From Thermofontimicrobium_A sp034505795 (GTDB lineage: Bacteria; Zhuqueibacterota; Zhuqueibacteria; Thermofontimicrobiales; Thermofontimicrobiaceae): a DNA stretch of 5,623 bases. The notes under the pieces were generated by a model. It was not told the DNA's origin. It worked only from the letters and a program-made list of their open reading frames with translations, and made no database searches. Below are positions 1-4,991 of the stretch, in pieces. The DNA is taken from positions 1 through 5,623 of the forward strand of contig JAPDQM010000183.1 in NCBI GenBank assembly GCA_034505795.1, given 5' to 3'. Each line of letters opens with the position of its first letter. Within the stretch, counting starts at the first letter, position 1. Position numbers and translations under genes: made by a program.

Positions 1-726
1 GACCTCACAGCCGTTCAGGAGCTCCATGAGCGAATAGACATCACCGACGAGGAGGTTCTAATTGGAGCGGCGGTGCCCTTGAGCCGCATCATCGCCCATC
101 CGATTTTGCAGCAGCGGCTACCGATTTTGATCGAGGCTTGTCGCCAAATCGGCTCGGTGCAGATTCAAAATCGGGCCACGCTGGGCGGCAATATTGCCAA
201 TGCCTCGCCTGCTGGGGATAGCTTGCCTGTGCTCTGTGTCCTGGAGGCAGAACTATGGATCGGTCCTCGCCACAACGGCCAATTCGAAAAATCGAACATC
301 GAACAGGTGATGCTCAATCCTGGCGAGACCAGCTTGAACGGGGAACGCTATATTGCCTTTATCCGCATCCCGTTCCCCCAACAGGATAAGTGCTATTGGT
401 ATTTCCGCAAAGTCGGGCAGCGCAAGGCACTGGCCATCAGCAAGGTCTCATTGGCCGTGCTGGGTTGGATTTATGATGGAAAAATTAAGAAAATCCATAT
501 TTCGACCGGCAGTGTTTCTCCGCGAATTGCTCGAGCCAGAGCAACCGAGAATTTGTTGCGCCGACAATTGTTGTCGGAATCCCTGATGGATCATGCTGCG
601 CAAGCGATAAGAATGGAGGTTGCTCCGATTAGCGACATTCGATCGACAGCAGAATATCGCTGCCATATCGCCGGAGAGCTTTTGCGCGAGGCACTCTTGC
701 ATTTCTCTTCAAAATCCATTTCCTAA
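1..726 (+). CDS. Xanthine dehydrogenase / CO dehydrogenase-type FAD-binding subunit (partial, N-terminus outside window)
   Basis: This is the FAD-carrying medium subunit of a molybdenum hydroxylase. In such enzymes it passes electrons between the 2Fe-2S subunit and an acceptor such as NAD+. The frame is open from base 1, and 241 residues are visible before TAA. The family is usually about 280-300 residues, so roughly 45-55 N-terminal residues, including the first FAD loop, are missing. Residues 20-30 (LIGAAVPLSRI) match the strand after that loop. Residues 60-73 (TLGGNIANASPAGD) are the hallmark second FAD-binding motif. Residues 136-153 (RKVGQRKALAISKVSLAV) begin the C-terminal CO_deh_flav_C domain, and SDIRSTAEYR at 211-220 is its usual end signature. 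The GTG at 73 is internal and not the start. The substrate (purine, CO, aromatic or other) cannot be told from this subunit. The catalytic and iron-sulfur subunits would be expected upstream, since the genes after it are unrelated. The family call is firm; a specific name such as xdhB is not. Confidence 0.93.
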   Translation, partial: DLTAVQELHERIDITDEEVLIGAAVPLSRIIAHPILQQRLPILIEACRQIGSVQIQNRATLGGNIANASPAGDSLPVLCVLEAELWIGPRHNGQFEKSNIEQVMLNPGETSLNGERYIAFIRIPFPQQDKCYWYFRKVGQRKALAISKVSLAVLGWIYDGKIKKIHISTGSVSPRIARARATENLLRRQLLSESLMDHAAQAIRMEVAPISDIRSTAEYRCHIAGELLREALLHFSSKSIS

Positions 727-730
727 TGGG

Positions 731-772
731 CTGCAAATTAATGACGTAATGGAAAAGGAATGACTGCAAATT
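731..772 (+). repeat. Pair of 9-bp direct repeats CTGCAAATT upstream of a promoter
   Basis: CTGCAAATT occurs at 731-739 and again at 764-772, 33 bp apart, or about three helical turns. The second copy ends 21 bp before the -35 box at 794. With transcription starting near 829, the copies are centred around -94 and -61, which suits an activator binding one face of the DNA. The repeat is seen directly; a regulatory role is inference, and chance is not excluded. Confidence 0.3.
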
Positions 773-793
773 CGCTCTGATACCACTTTTAAC

Positions 794-822
794 TTGACAT
801 TTTTTTAGTGGAGTGTTATATT
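794..822 (+). promoter_or_regulatory. Sigma70-type promoter for the DUF2085-radC gene group
   Basis: A perfect -35 box TTGACA (794-799) is followed by a 17-bp spacer beginning with seven T, then a -10 box TATATT (817-822), which matches TATAAT at five of six positions. Transcription would start near 829, giving a leader of about 29 nt before the GTG start at 858. The preceding gene stops at 726 and no terminator is seen in between, so some read-through into this group is possible. Confidence 0.78.
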
Positions 823-857
823 AGGGCGCAAACGCACAAGAATGAAGGTAACTGGCA

Positions 858-1355
858 GTGAAGCAAAAACGTCGTTCCTGGCCTGTCGATCCTAAATTTA
901 TTTATGGTATTTTTCTCGTCGCAATTGGATTGTGGTGCCTACTGATTGTTGCAGCGCCGCTTTTTGCAGCGCATGATTATCCCTCTCTCGCAGGCATTAT
1001 CTATTTTTTCTTCCACAAAATCTGTCATCAAATCCCAGAACGATCCTTTTTTTTGTGGGGCAAACAGTTAGCAGTTTGTTCACGCTGCACAGGTTTATAT
1101 CTTGGTTTCTGGTTGGCAGCCCTCGTTTATCCATTGCTGTTTCGGCTCAAACAGGTCATATATCCCCCTCGATGGATTCTATGGTTAGCTGTTGTGCCCA
1201 TAGCATTTGATCTTTTCGCTGATGCTCTTGGCGTTCTTGAAAATAGCTTTTTATCTCGATTGATTAGCGGAATAATTCTGGGAGGGGCTGCGCTATTTTT
1301 TGTGCTACCAGGCCTTCTCTCGATGCATAATCAACATCAATCAACGCATTATTAA
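858..1355 (+). CDS. DUF2085 family integral membrane protein
   Basis: This is a 165-residue inner-membrane protein of a conserved family of unknown function. The diagnostic motif is present: C56-H57-Q58 followed by P60-E-R62-S-F, then C74-S-R-C77-T-G and Y81-x-G83. This Cys/His cluster suggests metal or redox chemistry at the membrane, but that is inference. Hydrophobic segments lie at about 14-38, 78-97, 105-122 and 133-154, giving roughly four helices with a basic N-terminus (KQKRR) facing the cytoplasm. The short tail has three histidines (HNQHQSTHY). The start is GTG at 858, with GAAGG at 844-848 nine bases upstream. The ATG at 842 is in another frame and reads only 17 codons. The gene follows the promoter at 794-822 and lies 11 bp before the next gene. 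The family call is strong; its function is unknown. Confidence 0.92.
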   Translation: MKQKRRSWPVDPKFIYGIFLVAIGLWCLLIVAAPLFAAHDYPSLAGIIYFFFHKICHQIPERSFFLWGKQLAVCSRCTGLYLGFWLAALVYPLLFRLKQVIYPPRWILWLAVVPIAFDLFADALGVLENSFLSRLISGIILGGAALFFVLPGLLSMHNQHQSTHY

Positions 1356-1366
1356 GGAAACTTATC

Positions 1367-1840
1367 ATGAGTGATCGCCCCGATAAACTCAAACCAGCGC
1401 TAATGGCTGGTGCCTTCATTGGCCTGATTGCTTCAATTCCGATTATTAGCTTGATCAACTGTTTTTGTTGTGCGGGAGTTATTTTAGGAGGCGTTTTGGC
1501 GGTAAATCTGTATCGGAAAGATTTGCAGGGCTCGGACCTAACTTCGGCGGATGGGGTGATGCTGGGTTGGATGGCTGGGGCTTCGGGTGCGTTATTCAGT
1601 ACGATGTTGACATCGATAATTACCGGCGGAGTCAAGCACCAGATCAGCAAAGTACTTGAGTATTCGGGTGAAATGCCCCCCGAGCTGGAAGAGGCACTGC
1701 TGAAGTTGCAAGAGATGGGCAGCAATCTATTTTTCACGATATTAGTGTTGATCTTATCATTGATCATCTATTCGATTTTTGGCATCATCGGTGGACTTAT
1801 CGGAGTTTCTATGTTGAAGAAGAAGCGGATGTCACCATGA
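1367..1840 (+). CDS. Small membrane protein of unknown function with a Cys-x-Cys-Cys motif
   Basis: I do not recognise this 157-residue protein as a named family. Hydrophobic segments lie at about 10-30, 32-48, 66-88 and 119-149. The first two are joined at N31-C32-F-C34-C35, and small residues are frequent (GGVLA, GWMAGASGA, IFGIIGGLIG), as in tightly packed helices. A polar, partly acidic stretch at about 89-118 (EMPPELEEALLKLQEM) should form an amphipathic helix outside the membrane between the last two segments. The C-terminus is basic (KKKR) and probably cytoplasmic. The ATG has AAGGA at 1354-1358, eight bases upstream, overlapping the stop codon of the DUF2085 gene. Its own stop overlaps the radC start in ATGA, so translation of the three genes is probably coupled. 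It is a real gene judging by its spacing and continuous frame. The function is open, and transport or envelope roles would be guesses. Confidence 0.85.
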   Translation: MSDRPDKLKPALMAGAFIGLIASIPIISLINCFCCAGVILGGVLAVNLYRKDLQGSDLTSADGVMLGWMAGASGALFSTMLTSIITGGVKHQISKVLEYSGEMPPELEEALLKLQEMGSNLFFTILVLILSLIIYSIFGIIGGLIGVSMLKKKRMSP

Positions 1841-2523
1841 CGGATTACATGAAGATAAAAGATTGGCCAGAACATGAACGACCTCGAGAGCGGCTGATAA
1901 AATATGGTCCGGATAAACTCCAGGATGCAGAACTGCTGGCAATTTTATTGCGCACCGGCGACAGGGACCATTCGGTGGTGGAATTGGCACGATTATTACT
2001 CCATCAGTTCGGCAATTTTCGAGGGCTGGATGCCAAATCCATCAATGAGCTATGTGGAATCAGCGGTGTTGGACCAGCTAAAGCCGCACAGGTAAAAGCA
2101 GCATTCGAGATCGGCAAGCGGATGGCGGCGGAGCAGGTGAAGTCCAAAGTGAAAATTGAATCCGGCCGCGACGTGTATAATTTGCTCAAACACTACATGC
2201 GCGATTTGGATCGTGAGATTTTTAAAATCATCCTATTGACCTCTCGGAATAACCTTATCCTGGAGCGCACCATATTCGAAGGCAGTCTTACTGAGAGCAT
2301 GGTGAATACCCGTGAAATAATAAAAGAAGCGCTAAACAATTCTGCGGCTGGTATTGTCTTTGTGCACAATCATCCCAGCGGTGATCCCATGCCCAGTGCC
2401 GAAGATAAAAATCTTACCCAACGTCTGGTGCAAGCGTGCAAAGTGGTCGGCATTAAACCCTATGATCATGTGATCATCGGCAAGGAACACTATTACAGTT
2501 TTTCAGAAAATGGTCTTATCTAA
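1837..2523 (+). CDS. radC: RadC family protein (JAB/MPN domain, UPF0758)
   Basis: This 228-residue protein is full length for RadC. Residues 5-40 (MKIKDWPEHERPRERL, then DAELLAILLRTG) are the conserved N-terminal signature. A helix-hairpin-helix segment follows at about 72-95 (LCGISGVGPAKAAQVKAAF). The C-terminal JAB domain carries the metal-binding motif H177-x-H179-P-S-G with D190, in the expected H-x-H-x10-D spacing. E127 may supply the usual upstream glutamate. Despite its name, a direct role in DNA repair is not established for the family; homologues are often found on mobile elements as well as in core genomes. The ATG at 1837 overlaps the previous gene's stop by 4 bp. A second in-frame ATG at 1849 (MKIKDWP) matches the usual family start but has no nearby ribosome-binding site, whereas AAGAAG lies upstream of 1837. 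Coupling to the membrane protein gene favours 1837. No clear terminator follows. Confidence 0.97.
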   Translation: MTDYMKIKDWPEHERPRERLIKYGPDKLQDAELLAILLRTGDRDHSVVELARLLLHQFGNFRGLDAKSINELCGISGVGPAKAAQVKAAFEIGKRMAAEQVKSKVKIESGRDVYNLLKHYMRDLDREIFKIILLTSRNNLILERTIFEGSLTESMVNTREIIKEALNNSAAGIVFVHNHPSGDPMPSAEDKNLTQRLVQACKVVGIKPYDHVIIGKEHYYSFSENGLI

Positions 2524-2605
2524 TCCTGGCCGATCTCAATCCTAGGCCGTGAGAACCTTGCGTTTGGCTGGTATTGCCTTGATATCTCAATTTAGGTGGA
2601 GTGAG

Positions 2606-2640
2606 TGCAATAGCTTCAAAAGGTGAAGCAACTGATTGCA
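2606..2640 (+). other. Imperfect intergenic hairpin
   Basis: An outer stem TGCAAT (2606-2611) / ATTGCA (2635-2640) encloses an inner stem GCTTC (2613-2617) / GAAGC (2625-2629) with a 7-nt loop. The internal loop is uneven: one base on the left and five on the right. No T-run follows, so it is not a standard intrinsic terminator for radC. It may be an RNA end-processing or stabilising structure, or chance. Confidence 0.3.
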
Positions 2641-2647
2641 AACGAAA

Positions 2648-2686
2648 TTGACACCTACTCTGTGCCGCTTTTTGTTCAGATCTGAA
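2648..2686 (+). promoter_or_regulatory. Possible promoter with a 12-bp palindromic operator ahead of the S9 peptidase gene
   Basis: TTGACA at 2648-2653 is a perfect -35 box, but at 17-18 bp spacing only a poor -10 (TTTGTT, 2671-2676) is present. The perfect palindrome TTCAGATCTGAA (2675-2686) overlaps or follows that -10, where a repressor dimer could block transcription. A weak -10 would also fit an activator-dependent promoter. Both elements are seen directly, but their use is inference. A 12-bp palindrome is expected about once by chance in a window this long. Confidence 0.3.
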
Positions 2687-2715
2687 GCTCCAAGTTAGCT
2701 CAACTATCAGTTTTT

Positions 2716-2720
2716 GGAGG
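2716..2720 (+). promoter_or_regulatory. Ribosome-binding site that fixes the S9 peptidase start
   Basis: GGAGG ends five bases before ATG 2726. It lies inside the alternative TTG-initiated reading that would begin at 2714, so that longer reading is unlikely. The ATG at 2721 is in a different frame. Confidence 0.85.
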
Positions 2721-2725
2721 ATGAC

Positions 2726-4717
2726 ATGGTAAAATTTTCAATAATAAAATACGCCATCATTTTCATCATTTGGCTGTTTATCTTCTCGCCTGCCTTTAGC
2801 CAGCGGTCACTCACCATGGCTGATTTCTATAAAATCAAATATGCGCGCACACCGAAAATTTCCCCCGATGGCCAATCGGTCATCTTTGTGGTTAATCAGA
2901 TGGATTCAGTCACAAACAGCTATCGCAATCAAATCTGGATGGTGCCGACATTTGGTGGAGTGGAGCGGGCAATAACCGACTCTGAAACATCCAATCATTC
3001 GCCGGAGTGGTCACCCGACGGAAAAACAATCGCCATGGTTTCAAATGCCTCTGGCCAATCCCAAATCTGGTTGCTCAATTTGGCAACCGGAGAACGCCAG
3101 CAGTTAACCGACCTCCCCGGTGGTGCCTGGTCGCCCGTGTGGTCGCCGGATGGCAAAACCATTGCTTTTCTCTCGGAGACCAAATTTGAAGGCCGAAATC
3201 CTGCTGGGCTTTATGACATCAAGCTCTATACTCACCTGCGATATCGCTGGTGGTACGACAGTAATCGCTACGATGAAGGCTGGCGTTCTCATATTTTTAT
3301 TATTGACGTAGTCACTAAAGAAATTTTACAATTAACCGATGGGGATTGGTTCGATGATGAAATTTGTTTTTCACCAGATGGGAAATGGCTGGCGTTCGTT
3401 TCCAATCGCACGCCCGATCGGGAGAATAATATCGATACCGATATTTGGCGGGTACCGATATCCGGTGGGACGGCCGAAAAGGTCTTTGATAATACTGGGC
3501 CAGATTATTCCCCCGCTTTTGCGCCAAATGGCCGCTATCTGGCCTGGCGATCGACGTTTCGTTATAATTATGAGTCTGATAATTATGATCTCATGATCAA
3601 GGACTTAAAAAGCGGCAAGGTCACCAATCTAACCGAAGCCTTTGATCGGGTGATCTATGATCTAAAATGGCATGCTAATAGCAATGATATCATCTTCCTG
3701 GCTGGTGATCATGGAAATTATCATCTTTACAACATCAATATTGGTAAGAAAAAAATTGCTCAGTTGGTAGAGGGACGGCATCGAATTCGCCATTGGGATA
3801 TCTCGCAGGATGGCAAAATCGTGGTCATGTCGCGCAGTCAGGTAGACCTGCCGGATGAAATTTTTGCTATTCCTTATGGTAAAAAAACGATGCGGCGGCT
3901 GTCGCATCGCAATGATGATTTTTTGCAAAAGGTACACCTGCAGGATGCGGTTACTTTTCATTTCATCGGAGATCAGGGAACAACAATCGAGGGTTGGTAC
4001 ATCACTCCGCCCCAATTTGATCCAGCCCAAAAATATCCCATGATTCTTAACATTCATGGCGGGCCGCAATTGATGTATGCAAACCAATTCGATTTCGAAT
4101 TTCAATTGACAGCCGCTAACGGCTATATTGTCTTCTATGCCAATCCTCGAGGCAGTTTTGGCTATGGCCAGGCATTCACCGATGCCATCCATCAGGATTA
4201 TGGCGGCAGCTGTTATCGTGATTTAATGGCTGGTGTCGATTCTCTGATTGCGCTGGGCTTTGTAGATGAGAAACGCCTGGGCGTCACCGGCTTGTCGTTC
4301 GGTGGCTGGATGACAACGTGGATCATTGGCCATACAGATCGTTTTAGCGCTGCGATTCCAGTGGCACCATTTGTAAACATGTTTTCGTTTTATGGTACAA
4401 CTGATGAACAATTTTTCCCTGAATGGGATTTTGGTGGTCAGCCGTATTCTTCTGACATCCGAGCAGTTTATGAGAACAACAGCCCCCTCAATTGGGCCGC
4501 GAATTTTAAAACTCCCACGCTGATCTTGCATGGGGAGGCCGATTGGCGCTGCCACATTACTGAAGGCGAGCAATTGTTCACCGCGCTAAAAAAAATGGGC
4601 GTTCCCGCCGTGCTGGCTCGGTTTCCCAATGAGCCCCATGTGTTTGAACAGCCCCACCACATTGAGGCGTCGCTCCGGTTGAAATTGGATTGGTGGCAAA
4701 AATTTCTGTCGCAATAA
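2726..4717 (+). CDS. Secreted S9 family prolyl oligopeptidase-like serine peptidase (dipeptidyl/acylaminoacyl peptidase type)
   Basis: This 663-residue exported peptidase should cleave short peptides in the periplasm or outside the cell. Residues 1-25 form a Sec signal (lysines, then a hydrophobic core) ending AFS|QR. A beta-propeller follows at about 30-390, with PD40/TolB-like repeats marked by SPDG or a variant near residues 46, 96, 140, 216 and 266. It would restrict access to the active site. The alpha/beta-hydrolase domain runs from about 400 to the end. It shows HGGP at 444-447 for the oxyanion region, the nucleophile elbow G-L-S524-F-G-G, D606 in HGEADWR, and H638 in NEPHVF, so the Ser-Asp-His triad is complete. 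The length and single unbroken frame fit COG1506 enzymes. GGAGG at 2716-2720 supports ATG 2726. The gene stands alone, 202 bp after radC, which suggests its own promoter. The exact specificity (dipeptidyl, acylaminoacyl or other) cannot be read from the sequence. Confidence 0.96.
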   Translation: MVKFSIIKYAIIFIIWLFIFSPAFSQRSLTMADFYKIKYARTPKISPDGQSVIFVVNQMDSVTNSYRNQIWMVPTFGGVERAITDSETSNHSPEWSPDGKTIAMVSNASGQSQIWLLNLATGERQQLTDLPGGAWSPVWSPDGKTIAFLSETKFEGRNPAGLYDIKLYTHLRYRWWYDSNRYDEGWRSHIFIIDVVTKEILQLTDGDWFDDEICFSPDGKWLAFVSNRTPDRENNIDTDIWRVPISGGTAEKVFDNTGPDYSPAFAPNGRYLAWRSTFRYNYESDNYDLMIKDLKSGKVTNLTEAFDRVIYDLKWHANSNDIIFLAGDHGNYHLYNINIGKKKIAQLVEGRHRIRHWDISQDGKIVVMSRSQVDLPDEIFAIPYGKKTMRRLSHRNDDFLQKVHLQDAVTFHFIGDQGTTIEGWYITPPQFDPAQKYPMILNIHGGPQLMYANQFDFEFQLTAANGYIVFYANPRGSFGYGQAFTDAIHQDYGGSCYRDLMAGVDSLIALGFVDEKRLGVTGLSFGGWMTTWIIGHTDRFSAAIPVAPFVNMFSFYGTTDEQFFPEWDFGGQPYSSDIRAVYENNSPLNWAANFKTPTLILHGEADWRCHITEGEQLFTALKKMGVPAVLARFPNEPHVFEQPHHIEASLRLKLDWWQKFLSQ

Positions 4718-4787
4718 ATGTTGTCGCTGCTGGCGGCTACTCAAGCTAAAGCGCATTCAATAAAAATTAAAAAGTAGAAATTTTCGC

Positions 4788-4816
4788 TTGACTTTTTGAG
4801 AATGTTGGTTTATATT
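4788..4816 (+). promoter_or_regulatory. Sigma70-type promoter upstream of the leader and NHL gene
   Basis: TTGACT (4788-4793) and TATATT (4811-4816) are separated by 17 bp. The bases before the -35 (about 4757-4784) are very A/T rich, resembling an UP element. Transcription would start near 4823, about 170 nt before the ATG at 4992. The box layout is nearly the same as at 794-822, including a T-run directly after the -35, which supports both being real. Confidence 0.7.
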
Positions 4817-4867
4817 AAATCCTCATTTTGCAAATCAGATTGGTTGACCAAAAGGTATAATTCTGAT

Positions 4868-4906
4868 ATGCTATATACTTTCTATCAAACTTGCTACAGA
4901 CTATAA
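4868..4906 (+). CDS. Possible 12-codon leader peptide, rich in aromatic residues
   Basis: ATG at 4868 opens a 12-codon frame, MLYTFYQTCYRL, ending in TAA at 4904-4906. Three Tyr and one Phe make a third of it aromatic. AAAAGG at 4850-4855 lies 12 bases upstream, a rather long but usable spacing. The last codons and the stop fall within the left arm of the terminator stem (4898-4908), so a translating ribosome would prevent the hairpin from forming. This is the geometry of amino-acid attenuators. However, frames this short arise often by chance, and the gene downstream is not a biosynthetic one. Confidence 0.25.
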   Translation: MLYTFYQTCYRL

Positions 4907-4949
4907 ACCGCGGCTAAACATTCCGCATTCTCTGTTTATAGTCTTTTTT
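4898..4949 (+). terminator. Intrinsic terminator or attenuator with nested hairpin
   Basis: A perfect 11-bp stem AGACTATAAAC (4898-4908) / GTTTATAGTCT (4934-4944) is followed by a run of six T (4944-4949), then A and four more T. Inside the 25-nt loop, GCGG (4910-4913) pairs with CCGC (4923-4926). The outer stem is AT-rich, so its strength is moderate. No A-run precedes the left arm, so it acts on + strand transcripts only. It lies 180 bp after the peptidase stop and 43 bp before the NHL gene start, with a promoter on its upstream side. It may end the peptidase transcript, a small RNA, or regulate the NHL gene. Confidence 0.72.
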
Positions 4950-4991
4950 ATTTTCATCCCGGATGACAGACTAATTATCATTAATTTGTCT

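Larger units (their letters stand above)
4823..4949 (+). ncRNA. Candidate leader RNA or small RNA (promoter-to-terminator unit of about 127 nt)
   Basis: A transcript from the promoter at 4788-4816 would meet the terminator at 4898-4949 before reaching the NHL gene. That gives a free RNA of about 127 nt, or a leader in which termination is conditional. Its 5' half can form a weak stem ATCAGA (4834-4839) / TCTGAT (4862-4867) around TGG-TTGA-CCA. I recognise no riboswitch, T-box, 6S or other known RNA signature. The boundaries are estimates from the promoter and terminator, so the existence of a distinct RNA is inference. Confidence 0.35.

Noticed and set aside
738..751. Near-palindrome around TGACGTAA as a regulator site
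   Set aside because: It is imperfect, single-copy and far from the -35 box. The direct repeats flanking it are the better candidate.
842..895. 17-codon ORF from ATG 842 overlapping the start of the DUF2085 gene
   Set aside because: It has no ribosome-binding site of its own and its start overlaps the GAAGG that serves GTG 858. Its length is within chance expectation.
1264..1767. 167-residue open frame on the minus strand
   Set aside because: It runs antisense across two well-placed + strand genes and their junction, and its translation shows no domain or helix pattern.
2526..2554. TCCTGGCCG / TCCTAGGCCG near-repeat just after radC
   Set aside because: It is short and imperfect, gives no convincing hairpin and no T-run follows, so I do not call a terminator or repeat element.
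2714..2725. TTG start at 2714 for the S9 peptidase, adding four residues
   Set aside because: The TTG overlaps the GGAGG ribosome-binding site (2716-2720). ATG 2726 has ideal spacing and begins a normal signal peptide.
3662..4192. 176-residue open frame on the minus strand
   Set aside because: It lies antisense inside the peptidase gene, has no recognisable domain or signal, and looks like a shadow of the strongly supported + strand gene.
4769..4797. AAAAAGT / ACTTTTT inverted repeat as a terminator for the peptidase gene
   Set aside because: The 7-bp stem has a single G-C pair and overlaps the -35 box of a good promoter. The hairpin at 4898-4949 is a far better terminator.
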